Shown here piece by piece: positions 16,206-24,457 of a stretch of 64,000 bases of DNA. Within the stretch, counting starts at the first letter, position 1. Each line of letters opens with the position of its first letter. Under the pieces are notes generated by a model. The model did no database searches and was not told the origin of the DNA. It was given only the letters and a program-made list of their open reading frames with translations. A program made the translations under genes and the position numbers. Origin of the DNA: DATARH01 sp963705325 (GTDB taxonomy: Bacteria; Pseudomonadota; Alphaproteobacteria; ATCC43930; CGMCC-115725); the NCBI GenBank assembly GCA_963705325.1, contig OY970069.1, positions 434,001-498,000 on the forward strand, in the 5' to 3' direction.

Positions 16206-17251
16206 CCAGGCTCGGGGCGGCGATCGCCCTAACGGCTGCGTTGGCGGGCGCTCCGGCGCTCGCCAACGACACCACCGCCGAGCTTGCGGCCGGCGGCCTC
16301 GAATTCGTCCGCAACCCAGTCGTCGAGATGCGCTCGGAACAGCTCTTCGTCTCGACCAAGGAGGTGCGGGTCACCTACCACTTCTTCAACACTAGCGACC
16401 GGCCGGTGACCAATCTGGTCGCCTTCCCGCTGCCGGACATCACGGTTGACAATCCGGATTGGAATGTCGTCGTGCCGACCGACGATCCGGTCAATTTTCT
16501 TGCCTTTTCGACGCTGGCGAACGGGCAGCCGGTAACGACCCAAGTGCAGCAGAAGGCCTCGGCGATGGGGGTTGACCGCACCGCGTTGTTGCAGTCGCTT
16601 GATCTTCCGCTGGCGCCGCAACTGAAGGCGACCTACGACGCGCTTGACGCGCTGCCCAAGGACAAATGGCAGGAGCTGATCGATTTGGGGATGGCCGAAA
16701 CCTACGAGTACGGCACCACCGCGGACGGCAAAATGACGACACATCTTGAGCCGCGCTGGACGCTCAGCACCACGTACTACTGGCAGCAAACCTTTGCGCC
16801 GAAGCAGGAGGTGGTCATCGAGCACCGGTACAAGCCGAGCGTCGGCGCCAGCGTCGGGACCGAAGTGGGCTACCAACCGGTCAAGACCGACCCGCAATTC
16901 GCCGCCGATCTGAAAAGGCAGCTCGCCGCCTACACCGCGAAATACTGTATGGACGCGAGCTTTATCGCCGCCGCCACGCAAGCCCAGCAAAAGGCCAAGC
17001 AGAAGGGCGGCGACACGCTGCTCGGCGAAAAGCGCATCGACTACATCCTCAAAACCGGAGCCAATTGGGATGGGCCGATCAAGGATTTCACTCTGACCGT
17101 CGACAAGGGCGACCCCGACAACCTGCTGAGCTTCTGCGGCACCGGGGTCAAGAAGCTGTCGCCGACGTAGTTTCAGGTGCACTACACCGATTACGATCCG
17201 GCGAGCGATCTCGCGATCCTCATTCTCACCACCAAGACTGCTCAGCAGTAG
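16202..17251 (+). pseudogene. DUF4424 secreted protein gene with in-frame amber codon
   Basis: Reading from a TTG at 16202 that overlaps the leuA stop gives a signal peptide (LGAAIALTAALAGAPALA) and a DUF4424 domain: beta strands such as EVRVTYHFFNTSDRPVTNL, and a Cys-containing segment AKYCMDASF. Translation stops at TAG 17168-17170 after 322 residues. The same frame then continues for 26 clean codons (FQVHYTDYDPASDLAILIL, then a short tail) to TAG 17249-17251. This matches the expected C-terminal strand of the domain. The gene is thus a recent nonsense mutant, a sequencing error, or a readthrough case. Coordinates span the full frame. Confidence 0.75.
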
Positions 17252-17259
17252 AGGAATCC

Positions 17260-17805
17260 ATGCCCGGAACCGTTATCGCCGTCAGCCGCAGCCCCGGCCA
17301 CACGCTGTCGAAGCCGAACGAGGACAGCATCTTGCTGCTCGAAGGCTTGGGGGTCGAGGGCGACGCGCATATGGGCAAGACCGTCAAGCACCGCTCGCGC
17401 GTTGCCAAGGACCCGACCGTGCCTAATCTCCGCCAGGTTCATCTGATCCACGCCGAGCTGTTGGACGAGCTCGCCGCCGGCGGGTTCCAGCCGATCGCTC
17501 CTGGGCTTATGGGCGAGAACTTGACAACTCGTGGCGTCGATCTTTTGGGACTGCCGACGGGAGCGAAGCTGCGCCTCGGCCGCGACGCGGTGGTCGAGAT
17601 CACCGGCTTGCGCAATCCCTGCGCTCAGCTCAACAAGATCCAGCCCGGGCTGATGGCAGCGACCCTCGACCGCGATGCCAACGGTAACCTCATCCGCAAG
17701 GCCGGGATAATGGGCGTGGTGCTCACCGGGGGCGAAATCAGACCGGGCGATGTAATTGAGGTCGAACTTCCACCGGAACCGCGCCGCGGGCTGGAGCCGG
17801 TTTAG
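17260..17805 (+). CDS. MOSC domain protein
   Basis: This 181-residue protein carries one MOSC domain (C-terminal domain of molybdenum cofactor sulfurases). The key features are the start GTVIAVSRSPGHTLSK, MGENLTTRGVDL, and the conserved Cys in ITGLRNPCAQL near residue 122, which binds sulfur or the cofactor. Stand-alone MOSC proteins (YiiM type) may reduce N-hydroxylated substrates through molybdenum cofactor. The ATG follows GAGGAATCC, 8 bases after the downstream amber codon of the previous gene. It ends with a 4-base convergent overlap with the TPP enzyme gene. Confidence 0.9.
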   Translation: MPGTVIAVSRSPGHTLSKPNEDSILLLEGLGVEGDAHMGKTVKHRSRVAKDPTVPNLRQVHLIHAELLDELAAGGFQPIAPGLMGENLTTRGVDLLGLPTGAKLRLGRDAVVEITGLRNPCAQLNKIQPGLMAATLDRDANGNLIRKAGIMGVVLTGGEIRPGDVIEVELPPEPRRGLEPV

Positions 17806-19439
17806 CGCGCTCCGCGCACCCGCCCCATCATCAGGGTCGGCCATGGGTCGGGCATCTCGCCGACCGCGACCTCGATGAGGCTCGGCCCCTTGCGCTTGAA
17901 CGCCGCGTTGAGTTCGCCGCGCAAGCCGTCGGGGCTGGTGGTCTTGACCCCGGCGATGCCGTAGCTCTCAGCCATCTTCGGGAAATTCGGGTTCTGCAGC
18001 TCGGTAGCGATGAGGCGGTTGCCGTAATCCATCTTCTGCATGCGGCGGACATTGCCGTAGGCGCCGTCGGCGAACACCACCGCCACTGCGTCGATACCGA
18101 AGAGGGCCGCGGTCGACAGCTCCTGGACGTTGTACATGAAGCCGCCATCGCCCGAGATCGACACCACCGGCGCGTCGGGTTTCGCCACCTTGGCACCGAG
18201 CGCGGTGGCGTAGGAATAGCCGAGCGTGCCCTGATAGCCGCTATGGATGTAGGTACGCGGCTGGTAGACGGGGAAGCCGAGCCGACCGACATAGCCGACC
18301 TGGGTCAGGTCCTCGACATAGATGCCGTTGTCGGGCAATTCGGCGCGGATCGCGGCGAGGTATTCGCATTGCGGCCCCAGCCGCTCGGCCAGCGTCGCCG
18401 CGGTCTTCGCCTTGAGCGCGTCGAGCTCGGCCTGACGAGAAGGCCGCGCCGGGCCGCCCTTGACTGCGGCGAGAAGCGCGGCGGCAGCCTCCTTGGCGTC
18501 CGCGACGATGCCGATCGCCGGCCGCGCGATGCGGGTGATCTCCACCGGGTCGAGATCGACACGGATGATTTTTAAGTTCGCGTCGGTGCCCCAGCGAGTC
18601 AGGGGTTGGTTGAGCCGCGTGCCGATCGCCAGCACGACGTCGGCGCTCTTCCACAATTCGTGCCCGGCGAGCAGGTTCTGCGCCAGGTAATGCCGGTCGC
18701 TGACGACGCCCTTGCCGCCGGTGTAAGTGACCACCGCCGCCTGCAGCCGCTCGGCCAGCGCCAAGATCTCGGCGCCGGCATCCATCGCGCCGCTGCCGAC
18801 GTAGATCAGCGGCGCCTTGGCTGCCGACAGCGCCGTCGCCGCCTCGGCGACGAGGTCGGAGTCGGGCTCCGGTGGCGCCGGCGCGTCGCCCGGAGCCGGC
18901 AGGTTCACCGCATACTCGCGCGCCATCACGTCGAGCGGCATTTCCAGCGCCACGGGGCGCGGCCGCCCGTCGGCGAGTTGCCGGAAGGCCTCGTTGACCA
19001 GCCTGCCGGTTTCGGTCGGGTGCGAGATGCGAGCCGCCCATTTTGTCAGGCCCTTGAGGATTGCCAGCTGGTCGGGGATCTCGTGCAGCAGCCCAAAGCC
19101 GCGGCCGATCAGGTCGGACGGGATCTGCCCGCTGACGCACAGCACCGGCGCGTTGGTCGCGTAGGCGGTGGCGAGCGCGGCCGTCGTATTGAGCAGCCCC
19201 GGCCCCGGCACCACCGCGAAGGCGCCGGGCTTGCCGGTCGCGCGGGCATAGCCCAGGGCCATGTATGCTGCGGCCTGCTCATGGCGGGTGTGGATCACGC
19301 GGATCGCCTCACCAGCGTCGTACAGCGCAACAAACAATGCGTCGTTCTGTACACCGGGCAGCGCGAACAGGGTGTCGACACCATGCCGGCGCAGCATCTC
19401 GACGAGCGCCGCGCCACCGGTCATTCGCGTCATGGGCAT
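17802..19439 (-). CDS. Thiamine pyrophosphate enzyme, acetolactate synthase-like
   Basis: The 545 residues follow the three-domain TPP enzyme layout. The N-terminal domain has the catalytic Glu in IHTRHEQAAAYMA (near 53), the middle domain has PLIYVGSGAMDAG, and the C-terminal TPP site is SGDGGFMYNVQEL with the Asn in AYGNVRR. Similar stand-alone proteins include acetolactate synthases, sulfoacetaldehyde acetyltransferase and oxalyl-CoA decarboxylase relatives; no regulatory subunit is adjacent. AGGAGACACCG precedes the ATG. It follows the UPF0114 gene by 9 bases. Confidence 0.92.
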   Translation of the reverse strand: MPMTRMTGGAALVEMLRRHGVDTLFALPGVQNDALFVALYDAGEAIRVIHTRHEQAAAYMALGYARATGKPGAFAVVPGPGLLNTTAALATAYATNAPVLCVSGQIPSDLIGRGFGLLHEIPDQLAILKGLTKWAARISHPTETGRLVNEAFRQLADGRPRPVALEMPLDVMAREYAVNLPAPGDAPAPPEPDSDLVAEAATALSAAKAPLIYVGSGAMDAGAEILALAERLQAAVVTYTGGKGVVSDRHYLAQNLLAGHELWKSADVVLAIGTRLNQPLTRWGTDANLKIIRVDLDPVEITRIARPAIGIVADAKEAAAALLAAVKGGPARPSRQAELDALKAKTAATLAERLGPQCEYLAAIRAELPDNGIYVEDLTQVGYVGRLGFPVYQPRTYIHSGYQGTLGYSYATALGAKVAKPDAPVVSISGDGGFMYNVQELSTAALFGIDAVAVVFADGAYGNVRRMQKMDYGNRLIATELQNPNFPKMAESYGIAGVKTTSPDGLRGELNAAFKRKGPSLIEVAVGEMPDPWPTLMMGRVRGAR

Positions 19440-19448
19440 CGGTGTCTC

Positions 19449-19958
19449 CTATTCGTGCGGCTCGGCGATAAGCCGGTCCATCCAGGCGAGCAACACTCCG
19501 GTGATGACAAAGGCCGCGAGGATCGCGATTCGCCACGCCAGGTCGGTCTTGTTCATCGCATCGATGTCGATAAAGCTCTCCAGCAGATCGACCGCGGCGA
19601 TCGCGATCAGCGAGGCGACGACCTTGAGTTTCAATCCGCTGAAGTCGACCTTGCCGACGAAATCGGTCCAGCCCTCGTGGTCGCCGCCGGCGCCCACCGC
19701 CCCCAGCGTGCCGATCCCGGCGCTGATCATGATCAGCACCAGATTGGCGATCAGCACCAGATCGATCAGCTTCAGCACAGCGAGAATAACGGCATCGGTG
19801 TCGAGTCCGCCGAAGCCCGAGACGGTGTGAAACAACTCGCGGAAAAACTCGACGCCGACAACGATAAGAGCGGCGATTAATCCGATATACAGCGGTGCCA
19901 TCAGCCAGCGACTGGCGACGAGAATGCCAGCGATCAGGGCTTCCGGGCGCTTGATCAT
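19449..19958 (-). CDS. UPF0114 (YqhA) family membrane protein
   Basis: This 169-residue integral membrane protein has about four transmembrane helices: WLMAPLYIGLIAALIVVGV near 18-36, AVLKLIDLVLIANLVLIMIS near 60-80, VVASLIAIAAVDLLESFID near 113-131 and ILAAFVITGVLLAWMD near 145-162. DLVLIANLVLIM and SLIAIAAVDLLE are typical of UPF0114. Function in the family is poorly known. It is the first gene of an apparent pair with the TPP enzyme. Confidence 0.92.
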   Translation of the reverse strand: MIKRPEALIAGILVASRWLMAPLYIGLIAALIVVGVEFFRELFHTVSGFGGLDTDAVILAVLKLIDLVLIANLVLIMISAGIGTLGAVGAGGDHEGWTDFVGKVDFSGLKLKVVASLIAIAAVDLLESFIDIDAMNKTDLAWRIAILAAFVITGVLLAWMDRLIAEPHE

Positions 19959-20026
19959 CAGTTGCGCTTAAGGGCGGGCCGCGCCGATGTCAACCGGCGG
20001 CCGACGGGGATGCATTGGCACGCTGC

Positions 20027-20140
20027 GTGGTTCGAGACGCCGCCTGCGGCAGCTCCTCATCATGAGGAGCGTCTTTGCACGGCCTCGCAGATCGTTCCTC
20101 ATCCTGCGGAGCGCTCGAAGAGCGCGTCTCGAAGGACCAC
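20027..20140. repeat. Dispersed repeat with inverted ends
   Basis: The outer arms GTGGTTCGAGACGC and GCGTCTCGAAGGACCAC are inverted complements of each other apart from an inserted CCT. Inside lies the palindrome GCTCCTCATCATGAGGAGC and the block TTCCTCATCCTG. This is a complete copy of the repeat partly seen at 32-77, placed between the UPF0114 gene and the MFS gene. It would fold into a long hairpin and resembles a small non-coding repeat of the REP/MITE kind. Confidence 0.65.
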
Positions 20141-20247
20141 ATCAATAGCGAGATGCTCGAACAAGCCAGCGTTGCCAAACCGGCGCTTGAAGCAGTTGCC
20201 GCGCCGCCCTTAATTTAGGCAATACGGTCCCGGGAGGCGGAACGCCC

Positions 20248-21516
20248 ATGACAACGGACGCGGCCGCCCTCTCTGGCGCCAGCGGTGAGATGCGCAGTGG
20301 CAAGGGCGGCGAGAAGGGCCGCGAATACCGCGCCATCGGCGTGGTCTCGGCAGCGCATTTCGTCAATCACTTCCACAACCTCGTTCTGCCGCCGCTGTTC
20401 CCGTTCCTGAAATCGACGCTGGGGATCGGTTTTGTCGAGCTCGGCTTTGCGCTGACCGTCGCCAACATCCTGGCGGTGGCGGCCCAATTGCCGGTCGGGT
20501 TTCTCGTCGACCATCTTGGCTCGCGGCGAATGCTGGTGCTGGGGCTGGTCGTCAGCGCATCCGCCTTTATCTTTTTCGGTCTGGCGCCGAGCTATCCGCA
20601 TCTGCTGATCGCGATGGCGTTCATCGGGCTCGCCAACAGCGTCTTCCATCCGGCCGATTACGCACTCCTGTCGGCGCAGATCGCCCCGGCGCGGGTCGGC
20701 CGGGCTTTCTCGATCCATACTTTCTCGGGGTTTCTCGGCAACGCGATCGCGCCGGTGACAATCCTACCGATTGCGATGGGGTTCGGCCTCAAGACTGCGC
20801 TGTTCTGCGCCGGCGGCCTTGCCCTCGTGGCGACTGTGCCGCTGCTGCTGATTCGCGGCATCGACAACCGCGCCCCCGCCGCGCATGTCGCCCAGGCTGC
20901 CACACAGAAGATCGGTCTCACCGCAGTCCTCACCCCGACGATCATCGGCCTCACCGGCTTCTTCGCCCTGTTGAGCCTGTCGGGCAGCGGCATCAGCAAT
21001 TTCTCGGTGGTGGCGCTGCGCAGCGCCTTCGACACGCCGCTCTCTACCGCGAGCATCGCGCTGACCGTCTATCTGTCGATGCAGGCGCTTGGCGTGCTGG
21101 CGGGCGGCTTCATCGCCGACATGACGAAACGCCATGCCGAGGTCGCGGCGGTCGGCTACGCGGTCAATGCCTGCATTGTGCTGGCTATCGGCACGCTCAG
21201 CCTTGGCGCCCTGCCGCTCTTTGCGGCGATGGGTGGGGCCGGGCTGCTCGGCGGCCTCATCATGCCGTCGCGCGACATGCTCGTGCGCGCCGCGGCGCCA
21301 AGTCCAAGCGCAATGGGCCGAACCTTTGGCGTGGTGACCAGCGGCTTCAATATCGGCGGCATGGTCGGGCCACTAATGTTCGGCTTCATCATGGATCACG
21401 GTGCGCCGCGCTGGGTGTTTGGCGCCAGCGTCATCGTGATGATTACCGTCGCGGTGGTGGCGCTCGTTGGCGACCGCCGCTCGGCTCGCCGGCGGGCGCT
21501 GGCTCCGGCGGAGTAG
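20248..21516 (+). CDS. MFS transporter
   Basis: This 422-residue protein has about twelve hydrophobic segments and the MFS loop 2-3 motif as DHLGSRRMLVLG. After a cytosolic N-tail of about 28 residues, helix 1 (AIGVVSAAHFVNHFHNLVL) contains H-x-x-N-H-x-H, resembling the fosmidomycin-resistance/oxalate-type branch. IADMTKRHAEV marks the second-half equivalent of the loop motif. The substrate is unknown. GGGAGGCGG is the ribosome binding site. It is convergent with the cupin gene, 6 bases apart. Confidence 0.93.
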   Translation: MTTDAAALSGASGEMRSGKGGEKGREYRAIGVVSAAHFVNHFHNLVLPPLFPFLKSTLGIGFVELGFALTVANILAVAAQLPVGFLVDHLGSRRMLVLGLVVSASAFIFFGLAPSYPHLLIAMAFIGLANSVFHPADYALLSAQIAPARVGRAFSIHTFSGFLGNAIAPVTILPIAMGFGLKTALFCAGGLALVATVPLLLIRGIDNRAPAAHVAQAATQKIGLTAVLTPTIIGLTGFFALLSLSGSGISNFSVVALRSAFDTPLSTASIALTVYLSMQALGVLAGGFIADMTKRHAEVAAVGYAVNACIVLAIGTLSLGALPLFAAMGGAGLLGGLIMPSRDMLVRAAAPSPSAMGRTFGVVTSGFNIGGMVGPLMFGFIMDHGAPRWVFGASVIVMITVAVVALVGDRRSARRRALAPAE

Positions 21517-21522
21517 GCCCGG

Positions 21523-22179
21523 CTACTTCACCGCCCCGTAGAACACGATCCACTCGGCGAAATCCGCGCTCCGCTCGAAAAACCCGTGCTCGGCGCGCGC
21601 GGCCGCGAACAGCAGATCGCCGGGGCCGACCGGATAGTCTCGCCCGTCGACCCGGTAGCGCCCGCCGCCGCTGGCCACGACGTAGAACTCGTCGCGGTCG
21701 TGCGGCACCTGCATTCCGTCGGTTGGCCGGGCCGTGAAGCGGACCTCGATGTCGCCGTCGACAAGCGCCTCGGCCGAAGCGCGGCCTAGGGGCAGCGGCA
21801 ACTCGCACGCCGCGGTCAGCGGAATCTGCCAGTAGGTGCGGCCCATGGCCGGCGGTTTCTTCACCTCCCCGTAGAACACGACCCAAGCGGCGAAATCGTC
21901 GGTAAAATCCTCGAACCGGTGGGTCTCGTGCGCCGCGACGTAGATGAGCGCGCCCGGCGCGAACGGCTCGACCCGGTCGCCCGCGCGGAATTTGCCGTTG
22001 CCACGCGCGACGATGTAGAGCTCGTCGCGGTCGTGCGGCGTCTGCGGGTCGTGGCGCTTGGGCGCGTAGAGCCGCAGTTCCAGATCGCCATCGGCGAGGA
22101 TCTCGCTCGATCGCCGCCCCTCCGGGAGCGGCAGCGCCAGCGCGGCGGACAGCGATAGCGGCGGCGGAGTCTTATCCAT
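21523..22179 (-). CDS. Double-cupin domain protein
   Basis: This 218-residue protein contains two tandem cupin modules of about 100 residues each. Both have the same core: TPHDRDELYIVARGNGKFRAGD then VPHDRDEFYVVASGGGRYRVDG, each followed by a late strand with a His (AAHETHRFEDF, AARAEHGFFERS). The His/Glu pattern is compatible with a metal site in both. The start at 22179 overlaps the stop of the PNPOx-family gene by 8 bases, so translation is probably coupled. Its substrate is unknown. Confidence 0.88.
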   Translation of the reverse strand: MDKTPPPLSLSAALALPLPEGRRSSEILADGDLELRLYAPKRHDPQTPHDRDELYIVARGNGKFRAGDRVEPFAPGALIYVAAHETHRFEDFTDDFAAWVVFYGEVKKPPAMGRTYWQIPLTAACELPLPLGRASAEALVDGDIEVRFTARPTDGMQVPHDRDEFYVVASGGGRYRVDGRDYPVGPGDLLFAAARAEHGFFERSADFAEWIVFYGAVK

Positions 22180-22897
22180 AGGGTTTTGTCTCGCGGCTGA
22201 GCGCCAGCAATATATCATCGAATCGCGCGCCCTCGGGGAAGTGGCCCATGTCGCGTTCGGGCGCGGTGCGGGGCGGCACCTTCGGGTCGGGGATTGGCGC
22301 GCCCATCACCTGCATAATCGGCACCGTGCCCGCCCACACCTCGGCGCTGTAATCCTGCTCCAGATCGAGCGGCCCGCTACTTCTGATCTTGGCCGAGGCG
22401 GTCTCGATGGTCATCCCCATCAGCGAGGTCGCCTTCAGCTCCTGCGGCGCAATCGAGCGCATGCGCCTGGTGCGGCCCGGATAGACGCGCTCGATAAAGG
22501 CATTGAAGCCCGCCTCCTTCTCCACCGGGTCGTCGACGATCGACGCCGTACCGAACGCCATCACCGCGCGATAGTTCAGCGAGTGGCGAAAAGCGGAACG
22601 CGCCAGGATCAGCCCATCGACGTGGCTCACCGTCACGCACACCGGGATGCCTTTTGCCTGCGTGCGCAGCATCCGGCTTGCCGACGAGCCGTGCCAGTAG
22701 AGCCGGTCGCCCTCGCGCCAGAACAGCGTCGGGGTGACGTAAGGTTCGCCGTCGATGACATAGCCGATATGGCACATCAGTGCCGAGTCTAGGATGGCGA
22801 ACACGGTCTCGCGGTCGTAATGCGCGCGTTCGGGATGGCGTTTGACGCGGGAGCGCGGGGTTGGGGTGAAGGACGGGAGGCGGGAACTGTCGGGCAT
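22172..22897 (-). CDS. Pyridoxamine 5'-phosphate oxidase-family flavin protein
   Basis: This 241-residue protein has the split-barrel flavin-binding fold: SALMCHIGYVIDGEPYVTPTLFWREGDRLYWHG near 37-70, and YRAVMAFGTASIVDDPVEK near 108-126. It is of the Pyridox_ox_2 type, not the PdxH type. The MocR-type regulator gene lies just upstream on the same strand, a frequent association that suggests a role in vitamin B6 or flavin-linked metabolism. The double-cupin gene overlaps its 3' end. Confidence 0.9.
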   Translation of the reverse strand: MPDSSRLPSFTPTPRSRVKRHPERAHYDRETVFAILDSALMCHIGYVIDGEPYVTPTLFWREGDRLYWHGSSASRMLRTQAKGIPVCVTVSHVDGLILARSAFRHSLNYRAVMAFGTASIVDDPVEKEAGFNAFIERVYPGRTRRMRSIAPQELKATSLMGMTIETASAKIRSSGPLDLEQDYSAEVWAGTVPIMQVMGAPIPDPKVPPRTAPERDMGHFPEGARFDDILLALSRETKPYG

Positions 22898-22943
22898 GGC
22901 GGCGCTCCGTGGGATCGCGCCGAAGCTAATTGCAAAAGCGGTC

Positions 22944-24446
22944 TTATCGAAGCTCCAGTTTTTGCCGATTAATCAGACCGGTTTTGCTCTTCAGCACCGC
23001 CGCCATGCGTTCGACCGCGCGAGCCATCGCCGCCTCGCTGTGCCCAGTATAGCCGAGCACCAGACCTGGCTCGCGCTCGGTCTCCAGGGTGAACGACGAC
23101 AGCGGCACAGCGACGATACCGGCTTTGGCCAGCGCCGCCGACGCCGCGCGATCGGACCAGCCCGGCGGCAGCCAGGCGACGAGATACATGCCGCTCTCGA
23201 CCGGCCGAATATCGAGCAGCCCGCCGAGCCGGCTCGTCACCTGTTCGGTGAGAAAAAGCTGGCGCTCGGCATAGCGCGCCCGCATCCGTTTCAGGTGTCG
23301 GGCGAAATGGCCGCCTTCCATGAACTCCGTCATGATCGCCTGGATCAGCGCCGAGCTTTGCCGGTCGGCGAGGTGGCGCGCGGCGGTGAACGGCTCGACC
23401 AGATCCTCGGGCAGCACCGCGTAGCCGAGCCGCAGCGAGGGAAACAGCAGCTTGCTGAAGGTGCCGAGATAGATGACCCGGCCGGCGCGGTCGAGCCCCT
23501 GCAACGACGGCAGCATGCGGCCCGGCGCCTGGAATTCGCTCTCGTAATCGTCCTCGATCACCCACACCCCGGCCGCCGCGGCCCAGGCCAGGAGTGCGAC
23601 GCGGCGGGCGAGCGGCATCGCCATGCCGAGCGGGTACTGCCGCGACGGGGTGGTGTAGACGAGGCGCGGCGGCCGTTTTCCTTGCGGCCCGGCGGCGATA
23701 TCGAGTCCCTGTGCGTCGACCGGCACCGGCACGATCTCGGCCTGGGCGGCGCTGAGAATGTCGACTGCCGAGCGGTAGCACGGATCCTCGACCCATGCCG
23801 CGTCGCCGGGGTCGATCAAAACCCGCGCCGCGAGACTGAGCCCTTGCTGCGTCCCCGAGGTCAGCACGATCTGCTCGGGCGCGCAGCGCACCCCGCGCGC
23901 GGCCGCGAGGTAGTCGGCGACCGCGCGGCGCAGCTCCGGTTCGCCTTGCGGGTCGCCGTAACCCCACACCAGCCGGGAACGGCCCGAAAGCGCCCGCGCC
24001 GAGAGCCGTTTCCAAGTCGCGATGAAGCGTGTGTCGACCTCGGCGTGACCGGGTTCGAACGGACGCGGCAGCCCGCGTGCCTGCGGCGTGTAAAGGCGAA
24101 GCGCTTCGCCATACCGCGATAACGGGCGCGGCGCTGTCGGTTCGTTGCGCCCATGCGGTTCCCGCTCCGTCAGCGGCGCGGCGACCACATAACCGGAGCC
24201 AACGCGGCCAGCGATGTAGCCTTCAGCGGCGAGCTGCTCGAACACACCGACCACGGTGCTGCGCGCCAGGCCGAGTTCGTGGGCGAGCGTCCGGGTCGAG
24301 GGCAGCCGCGCGCCGGCGCCAATACGGCCTTCGCCGATCGCCTGGCGCAGCGCCCCGGCAAGCTGGCGAGACAGCGGCACCGGCGAGGCGCGGTCGAGCT
24401 GCGTTGTCCACAGCGTTGCCGTCGATGAGGCGGTGCGATTTGGCAT
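22944..24446 (-). CDS. MocR/PdxR-type regulator (GntR HTH fused to aminotransferase domain)
   Basis: From ATG 24446 the product has 500 residues. The N-terminal GntR winged helix (SRQLAGALRQAIGEGRI, LPSTRTLAHELGLARSTV, GYIAGRVGSGYVV) is joined by a linker to a fold-type I aminotransferase-like domain from about residue 125. That domain contains SGTQQGLSLAARVL, WVIEDDYESEF and the PLP Lys in GTFSKLLFPSLRLGY near 328. MocR proteins sense PLP or amino acid-PLP adducts and usually control adjacent genes, here most likely the PNPOx-family and cupin genes, the amidohydrolase gene, or both groups. Confidence 0.94.
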   Translation of the reverse strand: MPNRTASSTATLWTTQLDRASPVPLSRQLAGALRQAIGEGRIGAGARLPSTRTLAHELGLARSTVVGVFEQLAAEGYIAGRVGSGYVVAAPLTEREPHGRNEPTAPRPLSRYGEALRLYTPQARGLPRPFEPGHAEVDTRFIATWKRLSARALSGRSRLVWGYGDPQGEPELRRAVADYLAAARGVRCAPEQIVLTSGTQQGLSLAARVLIDPGDAAWVEDPCYRSAVDILSAAQAEIVPVPVDAQGLDIAAGPQGKRPPRLVYTTPSRQYPLGMAMPLARRVALLAWAAAAGVWVIEDDYESEFQAPGRMLPSLQGLDRAGRVIYLGTFSKLLFPSLRLGYAVLPEDLVEPFTAARHLADRQSSALIQAIMTEFMEGGHFARHLKRMRARYAERQLFLTEQVTSRLGGLLDIRPVESGMYLVAWLPPGWSDRAASAALAKAGIVAVPLSSFTLETEREPGLVLGYTGHSEAAMARAVERMAAVLKSKTGLINRQKLELR

Positions 24447-24457
24447 GCCGCGCTGCG

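Noticed and set aside
17168..17170. Selenocysteine recoding at the internal stop of the DUF4424 gene
   Set aside because: The codon is TAG, not TGA, so tRNA-Sec cannot explain it.
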